Assembly (NCBI GenBank): GCA_023435895.1
Contig: JAEZLH010000028.1
Span: 186,001 to 250,000 of the forward strand
Length of the DNA: 64,000 nt
Origin: Bacillota bacterium
GTDB lineage: Bacteria > Bacillota > Clostridia > Lachnospirales > Lachnospiraceae
Direction: 5' to 3'
Shown: piece after piece, positions 24,865 to 33,968 of the stretch
Position numbering within the stretch: the stretch's first letter is position 1
Layout: the number at the start of each line of letters is the position of its first letter
Translations under genes and position numbers: made by a program
The notes under the pieces: generated by a model
Databases searched by the model: none
What the model saw: the letters and a program-made list of their open reading frames with translations, nothing else
Told to the model about the DNA's origin: nothing

Positions 24865-25164
24865 TTGTAAGTGCCCTCCTAAAAATATTATATATTATAA
24901 TTTGTTATAGCAATATCACTGATTAGGATGTCTAAAGTACCTTTAAAATATTATCTTGACGAAAAAGTACCTTAGATACCCTAACCATCAAATAGGTGGC
25001 AAAAGTACTAAGCAAGCACAACGCGTAATGAACGTCATTATGTTTGCGTAATACTTTTATCACCCATAGGATATTTGCATATAACAAACTACAATTCGCT
25101 TCGGTAAACTAAGTACCACCATGGATTATATCATATTAGATAATGGTTAGGAAAGTCTTTTTTT
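24865..25164 (-). promoter_or_regulatory. Long structured leader of ppdK
   Basis: A TATAAT (25125-25130, minus strand, weak -35) would give a leader of about 250 bases. It holds a long imperfect hairpin (24995-25064): GGTG with CACC outside, AAAAGTA with TACTTTT, and an inner TAATGA/TCATTA. GGTACTT occurs three times on the minus strand. No known riboswitch was recognised. Confidence 0.45.
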
Positions 25165-26553
25165 CTAAAATTTAAACTTATTCTCAAAATATGCCTTGAG
25201 ATCTTCAATTTTAATTCTTTCCTGTTGCATGGTGTCTCTGTCTCGAACGGTTACCGCACCGTCTGTTTCAGAATCAAAATCATAGGTAATACAGAATGGT
25301 GTACCAATCTCATCTTGTCGGCGATATCTCTTACCGATATTACCTCTGTCGTCAAATTCACAATTATAAGTCTTGCAAAGTTCAAAGAATATCTTCTCCG
25401 CGGGCTCACCAAGTTTCTTGGATAAAGGAAGCACACCAATCTTAACCGGTGCTAATGCAGGATGGAAATGAAGCACAGTACGAACATCACCTTCTGCTAT
25501 TTCTTCTTCATCATAAGCAGCGCATAAGAAGGCTAGTGTTACACGATCCGCACCAAGGGACGGCTCAATTACATATGGAATATATCGTTCCTTCTTCTCA
25601 TCATCAAAAAAGCTTAAATCTTCTTTGGATACATTCTGATGCTGAGTTAAATCATAATCGGTACGGTCTGCAATACCCCATAACTCACCCCAGCCAAAGG
25701 GGAATAGGAATTCAATATCCGTAGTTGCTTTACTATAGAAAGATAATTCCTCCGCATCATGATCACGAACTCTCATCTCATCATCTCTCATACCAAGGGT
25801 CTTTAACCAATCAATACAGAATTGTCTCCAGTAGTTGAACCATTCAAGATCAGTTCCGGGTTCACAGAAGAATTCTAATTCCATCTGCTCGAATTCTCTG
25901 GTACGGAAAGTAAAATTACCAGGAGTAATCTCGTTACGGAAGGACTTACCAACCTGTCCGATACCGAACGGAATCTTCTTACGGGAGGTTCTTTGAACAT
26001 TCTTAAAGTTAACGAAGATACCCTGAGCTGTCTCAGGTCTTAAGTAAACCACGTTCTTTGCATCCTCTGTAACACCTTGGAAGGTTTTGAACATCAGATT
26101 GAACTGACGGATATCCGTAAAATTATGTTTGCCACAAGTAGGGCAAGGGATATTATGTTCATCAATATATGCTTTCATCGCATCATGAGACCAAGCATCC
26201 ACGGAGCCTTCCACGGTAATACCCTTCTCCATGTTATAATCTTCAATGATTTTATCCGCACGGAAACGCTCATGACATTCCTTACAGTCCATTAAAGGAT
26301 CGGAGAAACCTCCCAAATGTCCGGAAGCCACCCAGGTCTGGGGATTCATCAGAATCGCACAGTCAACACCTACATTATAGGGGTTTTCCTGAATGAATTT
26401 TGACCACCAGGCTTTTTTCACATTGTTCTTTAATTCCACACCAAGATTACCATAATCCCAAGTATTTGCAAGACCACCGTAAATCTCAGAGCCCGGATAT
26501 ACAAAGCCTCTTGCCTTTGCTAATGCTACAATTTTCTCCATTGTCTTTTCCAT
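25165..26553 (-). CDS. glyS: Glycyl-tRNA synthetase, dimeric class II type
   Basis: 462 aa from ATG 26553 (MEKTMEKIVALAKARGFVYPG), the conserved start of the family; the upstream in-frame codons lack support. Class II motifs: VYLRPETAQGIF (motif 1 region), GKSFRNEITPGNFTFRTREFEQME (motif 2) and IEPSLGADRVTLAFL (motif 3). A C-terminal anticodon-binding domain (about 360-462; ALAPVKIGVLPLSKK) closes it. This is the alpha2 single-chain form. No T-box was found in its leader; a nested inverted repeat lies there instead. Confidence 0.97.
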   Translation of the reverse strand: MEKTMEKIVALAKARGFVYPGSEIYGGLANTWDYGNLGVELKNNVKKAWWSKFIQENPYNVGVDCAILMNPQTWVASGHLGGFSDPLMDCKECHERFRADKIIEDYNMEKGITVEGSVDAWSHDAMKAYIDEHNIPCPTCGKHNFTDIRQFNLMFKTFQGVTEDAKNVVYLRPETAQGIFVNFKNVQRTSRKKIPFGIGQVGKSFRNEITPGNFTFRTREFEQMELEFFCEPGTDLEWFNYWRQFCIDWLKTLGMRDDEMRVRDHDAEELSFYSKATTDIEFLFPFGWGELWGIADRTDYDLTQHQNVSKEDLSFFDDEKKERYIPYVIEPSLGADRVTLAFLCAAYDEEEIAEGDVRTVLHFHPALAPVKIGVLPLSKKLGEPAEKIFFELCKTYNCEFDDRGNIGKRYRRQDEIGTPFCITYDFDSETDGAVTVRDRDTMQQERIKIEDLKAYFENKFKF

Positions 26554-26615
26554 GAAAATCAACCTCACACTTATCTGTTATATTTTGGTATTTATGAAAC
26601 TCCCTGCTATATTCT

Positions 26616-26702
26616 TTGATGGTATCGTGAGCACACTTTTACTATTCTTCTTGACCATATGGTCAACCGGAACTTGAAAATTTGCCTTAACGATACCATC
26701 AA
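26616..26702. repeat. Nested inverted repeats upstream of glyS
   Basis: Outer arms of 13 bp (26616-26628 TTGATGGTATCGT and 26690-26702, its reverse complement) surround, almost exactly centred, a perfect 16-bp palindrome TTGACCATATGGTCAA (26651-26666). It could be an operator or an RNA stem-loop in the glyS leader. Confidence 0.75.
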
Positions 26703-26760
26703 TATCATAATTGAAGTTACTTCACAATTGTCTATTCTGTTATCTTATCATACCAATTCT

Positions 26761-27372
26761 TTATGGCTTATATACGATTATTGTTGTACCCTCACCGGAG
26801 GCTTCAATCTCATTACTATCAATTTTCTTAGCGTTCTGGGAATAGAATTTTACTTTACCATCTACAACCACGTGAAGCGGTTCGGATACTGCCAGAATTC
26901 GAAACCCTTTGTCTTTGACAATGTCATCGGAATCAATGAGTACACCGCCTTTTGCATTGATCAGCTGATCCGGAATTTCAAATGTTACTTCCTTTACACC
27001 ACCATGAAAAAATGCTGCCATCACCTTATTAAAGTCTGCATAATCCTTCATGGATGTATAACTGAGAAGTACAACAGCACATTTCGATCCATCTATATCT
27101 CTAACATCAATTTTATCAACTTTAATATTTTCGGTTTTTACTTGGTCATTATATTGAACAACTTGTTTCCCAATGAAATCATTTAACTCACTCAAGTTAT
27201 AATAATTTTTATCAAATTTTTCTACGGTAGCGACTTGAAGACTGCCGTCTGCTCTGGCTAACATCGTACTTTTTGTAACATCCCCCGCATCGATATATTT
27301 TATCTTATTTGAGCAACCTGTCAGTCCGAGTAGCATCACAAAAACAAGTGTAAAAGAAATCAACCTCTTCAT
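26761..27372 (-). CDS. Predicted lipoprotein of unknown function
   Basis: 203 aa, GGAGG before the start. Signal peptide with lipobox LTGC (Cys20) after SFTLVFVMLLG. The mature part is mixed alpha/beta (STMLARADGSLQVATVEKF; VVLLSYTSMKDYADFNKVM; GFRILAVSEPLHVVVDGKVKFYSQNAK; GTTIIVYKP), with no motif I can name. It is located outside the membrane. It sits between recO and glyS with its own intergenic regions on both sides. Similar lipoproteins occur in Lachnospiraceae, but I do not know a function. Confidence 0.75.
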   Translation of the reverse strand: MKRLISFTLVFVMLLGLTGCSNKIKYIDAGDVTKSTMLARADGSLQVATVEKFDKNYYNLSELNDFIGKQVVQYNDQVKTENIKVDKIDVRDIDGSKCAVVLLSYTSMKDYADFNKVMAAFFHGGVKEVTFEIPDQLINAKGGVLIDSDDIVKDKGFRILAVSEPLHVVVDGKVKFYSQNAKKIDSNEIEASGEGTTIIVYKP

Positions 27373-27708
27373 ATATCCTCCATTCCGTCGAAAATGCCTT
27401 TACAATTTCAACATCAAATTTAATGTGTAACTTCACTTTTTATGATTTACACTCCCATATTTTATAATTCGGGCTCTTACCATTTTAACCTTAATATGCA
27501 AGAATTTCAACCATAATTTATAAATTTATCTTGCACAAATCGATAGATTTCCCGCTTTTCTATAACTAGAATATTAAATGTGAGCGAAATAAATCTCATA
27601 GTTAACAACAGATTTCTTTCATATTAGGATTCTTACTAAAGCGTTTAAAACAAATAATATTAGGAATCTGGACGCCTTATTAAGGTAATAATCCCATGCT
27701 TTTATTCA
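27373..27708. other. Intergenic DNA between lipoprotein gene and recO
   Basis: AT-rich with stops in all frames; no gene, clear terminator or promoter stood out. Confidence 0.4.
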
Positions 27709-28488
27709 TCATGGATGGCTAACTTGCAGCATATCAAGGGACTTAAATTCATGATCCACATAGCTATTTAAATATTTCCTCATGCAATGCTTCAATTCAC
27801 TTAAAATCTCATCCGACACCCGAAACGTATAGAGTTTTTCGATTTCTTTTGATATTATGTATTGAAGGGTATATAAGGTTGAGGTTTGAATCGGAATCGC
27901 ATTCTTGTCAAAGGCTTTACAGTTATCGCATAATAATCCTCCGCTTCCCACGCTGAAGTAATATTTTTTTGATTGTTTCAAGTTTTCCACGGAACTATCC
28001 TTTTGGTTCTTCTCACATTTCGCACAACCGAATACATTGGGCGCTTCTCCATTGAGCGCCATGATTTTAAGCTCAAAGATTACCCTAATCAGTTCTGGAT
28101 TCATGTTATCCTTTGATAATGCTCTAAGTGTTTGGTATAACAACTTTAGTATATTCGTCTCATCATTATTTTCTTTCGTAATATAGTCTGCAAATTCACA
28201 AAAATAGAAGCCATAGCATAAGCGATTAAAATCCTCCCGCAATTCACCGAAATAATTGGATATCTCCACATTCATTATATTATAAGAAGTTCTTCCTCCA
28301 TATAAAGTGAATTTTCCAAAGGAAAAGGGTTGACTGCACGCCAAAAAGGCGCTGTTAGGTCTACGGGCGCCTTTGGCAAATGCTGATATTTTTCCGGATT
28401 CTTTTGTTAAAATTACAAGCCGCTTGTCATAATCACCAACCGGCATGGCTGAAAGAACCATCCCCGTCACTGTAGTTGATACCGGCAA
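27709..28488 (-). CDS. recO: DNA repair protein RecO
   Basis: 259 aa, TTG start with AAGGTGG five bases upstream. The N-terminal OB fold reads TVTGMVLSAMPVGDYDKRLVILTKESGKISAFAKGARRPNS, and the zinc site is formed by CAKCEKN and CDNCKAF (about residues 151-195). RecO loads RecA on SSB-coated DNA with RecR. It overlaps the end of the small gene at 28433 and follows era, a common Firmicute order (era-small gene-recO). Confidence 0.93.
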   Translation of the reverse strand: MPVSTTVTGMVLSAMPVGDYDKRLVILTKESGKISAFAKGARRPNSAFLACSQPFSFGKFTLYGGRTSYNIMNVEISNYFGELREDFNRLCYGFYFCEFADYITKENNDETNILKLLYQTLRALSKDNMNPELIRVIFELKIMALNGEAPNVFGCAKCEKNQKDSSVENLKQSKKYYFSVGSGGLLCDNCKAFDKNAIPIQTSTLYTLQYIISKEIEKLYTFRVSDEILSELKHCMRKYLNSYVDHEFKSLDMLQVSHP

Positions 28489-28648
28489 TCAATCCACCTT
28501 CTTTGTTTTTCCCCACGCTCTTCATGGGAATATCTTCTGCCTGTACTCCTTCTTCACCAAATTCTTCTTGGGTACAAGCAATATAGTTTAAGTAATCGTT
28601 AATCTTTCCTGTGGTCGCAAAACTTTTCCAGTGATCATAATTCTTCAT
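28433..28648 (-). CDS. Small conserved protein between era and recO
   Basis: 71 aa from ATG 28648 (MKNYDHWKSFATTGKINDYLNYI), chosen because TTAGGGGG precedes it; the longer frame lacks a site. It is acidic and soluble, with no cysteine pair or membrane segment, ending NYSDGDGSFSHAGW. Its stop codon lies 56 bases inside recO, so translation is coupled. The position matches that of yqzL in Bacillus, but the sequence is not clearly the same. Function unknown. Confidence 0.7.
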   Translation of the reverse strand: MKNYDHWKSFATTGKINDYLNYIACTQEEFGEEGVQAEDIPMKSVGKNKEGGLIAGINYSDGDGSFSHAGW

Positions 28649-28908
28649 AAATGAGCCCCCTAACCATGACTTATGTTTTAACATCATCTGTTATAGTATT
28701 AGGTTTCCCATTTTGTGACTTGTTAAACTAGTCAGAAGCTACCATTTTAAAATTTTATTATTCGTTTGTGCATCAAAAGCTCTTTCAAAGATAATTTCTT
28801 TGGCAATTTTAATAATAAAAAATGAATGCGTTCATAAGAATGTATTCGATGCACTTTTATCTTATAATTTGTGTTATATCATAAAACAGAGATTCGACAT
28901 CCGATTCA

Positions 28909-29823
28909 TCATTCGTCTCTATTATAACCGAAATTCTTCATCAGAAAATCACTGTCTCTCCAGTCCTTCTTTACCTTTACCCAAAGCTGGAGATTTACTT
29001 TACAATCCAAAAGATTCTCTATTTCTCTGCGTGCCTGCGTGCCAATCAGCTTTAATTTGCTTCCGCCCTTACCGATTATGATTCCCTTGTGAGAATCTCT
29101 TTCGCATACAATAGTGGCATCAATGTCAATCATTCCGCCATTAACACCGCCTGTTCTTTCCTTCATTCGTTCTATACTCACTGCAATTCCGTGGGGAATT
29201 TCATCATCCAATAATCGAAGCGCTTTTTCTCTGACCAGTTCCGCAACAATCTGACGTTCCGGCTGATCAGTAACGGTATCTTCATCATAGTACATAGGAC
29301 CGTTTGGCATGTATTGAAACAGCTCCTTAAGAAGTACCTCTGTATTCTCGCCCTTTAAAGCAGATACCGGAATGATGGCGGAAAAATTAGCGATGTCTTT
29401 ATATGCTGCAATGAATGTAAGGATTTCTTCCTTTTTTACAGTATCAATCTTATTGATTACTAAGATTACCGGTGTCTTCACTTTCTTAAGCTGCTCGGCA
29501 ATCAATTGCTCCCCGGCACCGATAAAGGTAGAGGGTTCTACCAACCAAAGCACCAAATCCACTTCACTCATGGTACGCTGTGCAACACTGACCATATATT
29601 CACCCAGCTTGTTCTTTGCTTTGTGTATACCCGGTGTATCTAAGAAGATGAGCTGCCCCCTCTCATCCGTGTATACAGTCTGAATACGGTTCCTGGTTGT
29701 CTGTGGCTTATCCGATGTGATTGCAATCTTTTGTCCAATCAATCGATTCATCAGAGTTGACTTTCCTACATTGGGTCTTCCGATTAAAGTTATAAACCCT
29801 GATTTGTACTTATTATCCTTCAT
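28909..29823 (-). CDS. era: GTPase Era
   Basis: 304 aa. G1 GRPNVGKST (about residues 16-24), G2 around TTRNRIQTVYT, G3 DTPGIHK, G4 NKID, G5 SALKGE, then a C-terminal KH domain (IDATIVCERDSHKGIIIGKGGSKLKLIG). It assembles the 30S subunit by binding the 3' end of 16S rRNA. About 260 bases separate it from the small gene, and a long hairpin lies between it and the M16 protease gene. Confidence 0.97.
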   Translation of the reverse strand: MKDNKYKSGFITLIGRPNVGKSTLMNRLIGQKIAITSDKPQTTRNRIQTVYTDERGQLIFLDTPGIHKAKNKLGEYMVSVAQRTMSEVDLVLWLVEPSTFIGAGEQLIAEQLKKVKTPVILVINKIDTVKKEEILTFIAAYKDIANFSAIIPVSALKGENTEVLLKELFQYMPNGPMYYDEDTVTDQPERQIVAELVREKALRLLDDEIPHGIAVSIERMKERTGGVNGGMIDIDATIVCERDSHKGIIIGKGGSKLKLIGTQARREIENLLDCKVNLQLWVKVKKDWRDSDFLMKNFGYNRDE

Positions 29824-29873
29824 CCTTCTTTTTTACCTCTCAAAATTAATCTTCTATCTAACTGCGAAATCAT

Positions 29874-29984
29874 ATAATTATTTGTATTGTATGCACAGCT
29901 GATACGATATCTTCTCTTTGGCATTTCAACAAGCTTAGCTTCCTTAAGAAGAATTATATCTGTTGTGCATACAATGATAATTAT
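29874..29984. repeat. Long imperfect inverted repeat upstream of era
   Basis: ATAATTAT (29874-29881) pairs with 29977-29984; TTGTATGCACA (29887-29897) pairs with TGTGCATACAA (29964-29974); inner GATAT and CTTCT segments also pair. The whole is an about 111-base foldback with no T tail, so not a simple terminator; it may be a MITE-like element or leader RNA. Confidence 0.7.
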
Positions 29985-30011
29985 CTAGTTTCACTTTTCC
30001 TTTTTGTCTGA

Positions 30012-32951
30012 TTATTTAATCAAACTCTTTATTTCTTTGAACATATCCTGATTCTCTGTGATTTTGCTCTCATTACCGATTACACAGATATTGTCCGCAT
30101 CCAAAAATGCCTGAATGATGGGATGCAGTGCTCTGATATCCTCAATGGTAACACCGAGTACTTCCTCGCGTTCTTTTTGTAATTCTTCCTCTGATATGCC
30201 TGCAATATACATACTCAGGGATCGTTTGCCCTGTGATTGGGGTGTCAGCGGGGTATCAAGAGTGCTAAAGGTTCCAATGATGTATTTCGTGATATCTCTT
30301 TCATCCGCAGTAAAGTTCTTCACATATTCCGGAGCTTTTTCATAGATGTTATTGGTATCTCTTAGGTTGGGGTCACGGTAGGAAGTAAAGTATGCGTCTC
30401 CATCCACTCCCGAGAAACCACACATACACCCATAAGCGCCTCCCTTGACACGCACATTGTTCCATAAATAGTCGTAGCTTAATATGGTCTTCAATACCTT
30501 TAAGGCTCCTGTATATTTCAAACCTGCCTTCATAAAATTACCTGCTCTTGCAACATATTGAACCTGCATTGCAGTTTTAAAGCCTTCATTTAGGCAAACC
30601 GGTTTCAGTGCAGAAGTATCATAGGACTGATAAAGCTTACTGTCAGCCTTTTCGGCTAGCTTGCCGCTTAAAGCGGGGAGCTTTTCGGAAAATCTTGCAA
30701 AGCCTTCTTCGTCTGCTGTAATGCTAATCGTCAGATTTTCCTTATTAAAAATCATCTGCATCAGCTCTTTTAATTTAGCAATTACCTGTGGTGCTTTGTT
30801 TAAGAAATCTGCTGCCAATTCCTCAATAAATTGATAGAACGTGATTCCTGCAGTTGTCTCTTTGAACAAACCATGCTCCGAGTAATAGGACATGGCGCGG
30901 TCAACCGCTACGGAATGACCGGCAGAATTAAAATGCATCTGCAGTTTTGATTTTGCTTCATCTACAATTTCCTTTAAACGCTTTGTATCCTCAAGTTTTG
31001 TTTGATAGATCATTTCATCAATCAACCGGAAAGCTTCTGTAATCTTATCATATAAAACCTTGGTCGAAAATTCAAATACTGGATAGTATTTCTGTGAGCT
31101 TCCTTTTACAGAAAAACTGATTACATTGGTATTAATACCGCCTGTATGAATATTCACTTCATTGGATAAATCCAGATAGTTATGGTTTGTGGTATCCACA
31201 TAACCCAGTACAAAGGACAAAAGTGATGCATAGGGAAGTAATTCCTTTGGCACTTCCTTCACATTGAATAACAGTCGAAGATAGGCGATTTTGTTGGTAT
31301 ATACCTTGTGATGAACTACTTTAATGCCATCAACTACATGTTCTTCATTAAAGATAGGACGAACTTTCTTCTCTATATCATCCCTGTTCAGCAAAGGAAT
31401 GCTCTCTAATTCTTCCTTTGTAGATGGAATTTCTTGATATTCTTTAAGAGCCTTTGTTTCTTCAATAATTGTTTGAATCTGGGCGGGTGTTAAGCTCGCT
31501 TTATATTCTGCCAACTTTTGCTTAATTTGCTCATCCTTCTGAGTGCTTAATCCCATCTTGGGTTTTAAGATAACCATAGAACTATGAGAGTTGTCAAGTA
31601 AATAATCCTTGATGCATTTTTCATAATACCCCGTTCCAATCTTATCCTTAAGGAAGGCATAGCCCGAAGAATCCTTCAAATGAAGAAATGGTTTGCGATC
31701 ATCATGCAACCATCCACTCATGGCACGAAGACCATAGAGCAAGCCCTTTGGAAACTGACCGAAATCCGCTTCACGGTATTTGAACTCATAGAAATTAATG
31801 GCGGCACGAAGAGATTTTTCATCAATTCCCTCATCTACCAATCTTGATAGAACATCCTTAACCAGACCGACCATCTGATTCTTTTTCTCTTCACTTGAGT
31901 TTTTAGCAATAATATTAAAGGTAGTTTGAAGAATTTCATCCTCATAGCCCCCCAAAATATCCTTACCAATCTCCGCATCCAAAAGTGCCTGTTTGATTGG
32001 TGCTCCCGGCGCTTGAAGAAGAACATAATCAAGAATCTGGAAGGTTAAGCTCAGCTCCTTATCTAAGGAACTTCCCACAACAGCATTCAAACTCAGATAC
32101 GTATTATCGTTTGTACTCTCCCCTTCTCCCAGGGAATAATATAATTCTGTCTCTCTGATTGCATCAAAGCTCTTTTGCAGCTTTACTTCTGAGTCTACCG
32201 GATGGCGATCATATTGGTTCAAGTACTCTTTATCCAACCAATCAAGTCTCTCTTCAAAATCCATATCTCCATACAGATAGATGTAACTATTAGAAGGATG
32301 GTAATAGGTTTTATGAAACTCAATGAATTCCTCATAGGTAAGCTCCGGAATATGATCCGGGTCACCACCTGATTCCACACCATAAGAGGTGTCCGGAAAG
32401 AGAGAATTCTGTATTAATCGGAATAATTGGGATTCGGGTGATGAGAACGCACCCTTCATCTCGTTATATACAACACCATTATATTTTAATTCTCCATCTT
32501 CTTTCTCCAGCTCATAATGCCAGCCCTCTTGCCAAAAGATTTCTTTTCTCTGATAAATATTGGGATACAGTACAGCATCCATATAAACATGCATCAAATT
32601 CTTAAAGTCTTGATCATTCATACTTGCAACCGGATATACGGTCTTATCAGGGTAGGTCATAGCGTTCAGAAAGGTATTCAATGAGCCCTTCGCCAACTCC
32701 ACAAAGGGATCTTTTGCCGGAAAGTTCTTTGAACCGCACAGTACAGAGTGCTCAATTATATGGGCTACACCCGTACTATTCTTGGGCGGTGTACGAAAAC
32801 CGATAGAAAACACCTTATTGTTATCATCATTTGCAATGAGTGCAATTCTTGCACCTGTTTTTTTATGTTCCAGCACCGTTCCGATACCGTTCACATCTTC
32901 GAGTTTTTCTTCAAATAAGTATTCATAAGCGGAAGGAATTCCACATTTCAT
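30012..32951 (-). CDS. M16C-family zinc peptidase (presequence protease-like)
   Basis: 979 aa, GGAGG before the start. Inverted zinc motif HIIEH at residues 64-68, with the distal glutamate in YNEMKGAFSSPE and SVLCGSKNFPAKDPFVELAKGS as in the PreP/Cym1 group. Four roughly repeated domains are expected, the second pair after the M16C-associated linker (about 470-550, TKALKEYQEIPSTKEELESI). No signal peptide, so cytosolic: it would degrade peptides inside a closed chamber. It is transcribed alone towards era. Confidence 0.95.
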   Translation of the reverse strand: MKCGIPSAYEYLFEEKLEDVNGIGTVLEHKKTGARIALIANDDNNKVFSIGFRTPPKNSTGVAHIIEHSVLCGSKNFPAKDPFVELAKGSLNTFLNAMTYPDKTVYPVASMNDQDFKNLMHVYMDAVLYPNIYQRKEIFWQEGWHYELEKEDGELKYNGVVYNEMKGAFSSPESQLFRLIQNSLFPDTSYGVESGGDPDHIPELTYEEFIEFHKTYYHPSNSYIYLYGDMDFEERLDWLDKEYLNQYDRHPVDSEVKLQKSFDAIRETELYYSLGEGESTNDNTYLSLNAVVGSSLDKELSLTFQILDYVLLQAPGAPIKQALLDAEIGKDILGGYEDEILQTTFNIIAKNSSEEKKNQMVGLVKDVLSRLVDEGIDEKSLRAAINFYEFKYREADFGQFPKGLLYGLRAMSGWLHDDRKPFLHLKDSSGYAFLKDKIGTGYYEKCIKDYLLDNSHSSMVILKPKMGLSTQKDEQIKQKLAEYKASLTPAQIQTIIEETKALKEYQEIPSTKEELESIPLLNRDDIEKKVRPIFNEEHVVDGIKVVHHKVYTNKIAYLRLLFNVKEVPKELLPYASLLSFVLGYVDTTNHNYLDLSNEVNIHTGGINTNVISFSVKGSSQKYYPVFEFSTKVLYDKITEAFRLIDEMIYQTKLEDTKRLKEIVDEAKSKLQMHFNSAGHSVAVDRAMSYYSEHGLFKETTAGITFYQFIEELAADFLNKAPQVIAKLKELMQMIFNKENLTISITADEEGFARFSEKLPALSGKLAEKADSKLYQSYDTSALKPVCLNEGFKTAMQVQYVARAGNFMKAGLKYTGALKVLKTILSYDYLWNNVRVKGGAYGCMCGFSGVDGDAYFTSYRDPNLRDTNNIYEKAPEYVKNFTADERDITKYIIGTFSTLDTPLTPQSQGKRSLSMYIAGISEEELQKEREEVLGVTIEDIRALHPIIQAFLDADNICVIGNESKITENQDMFKEIKSLIK

Positions 32952-33105
32952 AACGTTACCTCCATTATTTATCTAATTATATAAGCAGCTAAAGCTACAC
33001 ATCTTCTACTCCTAAGTATGGTAATTTGTACTATATGCTTATTCATAATAACATAAAAATATCTAATTGTCATTTGATACCTGCATAATTTCCATCCATA
33101 ATGTC

Positions 33106-33189
33106 CCAGGTTCCTGTTCACTCCAGGTTCAGAACTCGGCATAATGATTACGATAAATGATTTCCGAAAAGGGGTATTTGCATTCGTCG
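33106..33189. repeat. Dispersed intergenic repeat, copy A
   Basis: About 84 bp, matching 43638-43720 in the same orientation with scattered mismatches and small gaps. Shared blocks include TTCAGAAC, GGCATAATG, ATAAATGAT, CCGAAAAGG and GTATTTGCATT. The surrounding gap 32952-33354 has no gene. Confidence 0.75.
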
Positions 33190-33354
33190 GTACTTAAGCT
33201 CATCTTCCTGTATCAAAAGTCCTACTATTTTGCTTTACATCATATCATGTCATAAAAAACGAGGATTCATTCTCAATATGGTCTTTCATTGTTTAATTAA
33301 ACCAATACCACACTAATTATATTTTGATTTTATAACAAATTCCCACAAAAAAGT

Positions 33355-33383
33355 TTGACATTTTTATGTTTTTATGTTAAATT
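33355..33383 (+). promoter_or_regulatory. Cold-shock gene promoter
   Basis: TTGACA (33355-33360), 17-bp spacer, TAAATT (33378-33383), giving a leader of about 50 bases before the csp start codon at 33440 with its AGGAGG. Confidence 0.75.
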
Positions 33384-33439
33384 TATACCAACGTTACTAA
33401 CTAATGTAATGCAATTCAAACATGCTTTAGGAGGATTTT

Positions 33440-33640
33440 ATGAAAACCGGAACAGTAAAATGGTTTAATGCAAAAAAGGGATTTGGATTTATTTCAGATG
33501 AAGCCGGCAATGATGTATTCGTACATTTTTCAGCACTTAAGATGGATGGCTTCAAGGTTCTTGAAGAGGGAGAAAAAGTTGAATTTGATGTAGTTGATGG
33601 CGAAAAGGGACCTCAGGCTGCTAATGTATATAGGCTGTAA
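33440..33640 (+). CDS. csp: Cold-shock domain protein
   Basis: 66 aa, AGGAGG upstream. A single OB-fold cold-shock domain with RNP1 KGFGFI (residues 14-19) and RNP2 VFVHF (residues 26-30), opening TGTVKWFNAKKGFGF. It acts as an RNA chaperone on single-stranded RNA. It is a single gene with its own promoter and a strong terminator. Length and sequence are standard. Confidence 0.97.
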   Translation: MKTGTVKWFNAKKGFGFISDEAGNDVFVHFSALKMDGFKVLEEGEKVEFDVVDGEKGPQAANVYRL

Positions 33641-33730
33641 TCTGAACGGTGATAGGTAAGCTTTACAACAGCTTGCGTATATAGTTGAACCGATACAACT
33701 TAATAAACTAAATAATAGCCGCATATTATA

Positions 33731-33786
33731 AAAGGCTGTTTCAGAGCGAATTCCTCACGGAATCACTTGAAACAGCCTTTTATTTA
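33731..33786 (+). terminator. Terminator after the cold-shock gene
   Basis: 13-bp perfect stem AAAGGCTGTTTCA (33731-33743) with 33768-33780, an inner ATTCC/GGAAT stem, then TTTTATTT. Confidence 0.85.
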
Positions 33787-33968
33787 CGTTAAGAATAATA
33801 ATTTATATAGCAATCAACTGCCAAAAGCCCAGCCTATACTATGGCAATAGTAAGAGTTATTGGGTAGGCAAATTCATTCTTTTGCTTTACACAAATTGAC
33901 AATGAGCTTTGTTCAAAGGGCTATTTGACTCATCATTCATAAGCATTTATGAATCAATGCGCTTAATA

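Noticed and set aside
25111..25120. GGTGGTAC (minus strand) in the ppdK leader as a T-box fragment
   Set aside because: Only part of the motif, downstream of glyS rather than upstream, and without specifier structure.
26569..26760. T-box riboswitch before glyS
   Set aside because: No match to the conserved T-box core (AGGGTGG-ACCGCG) on the minus strand; only nested inverted repeats are present.
33932..33957. Inverted repeat ATTCATAA/TTATGAAT after purH as a terminator
   Set aside because: Short AT-only stem without a T run; could be chance in AT-rich DNA.
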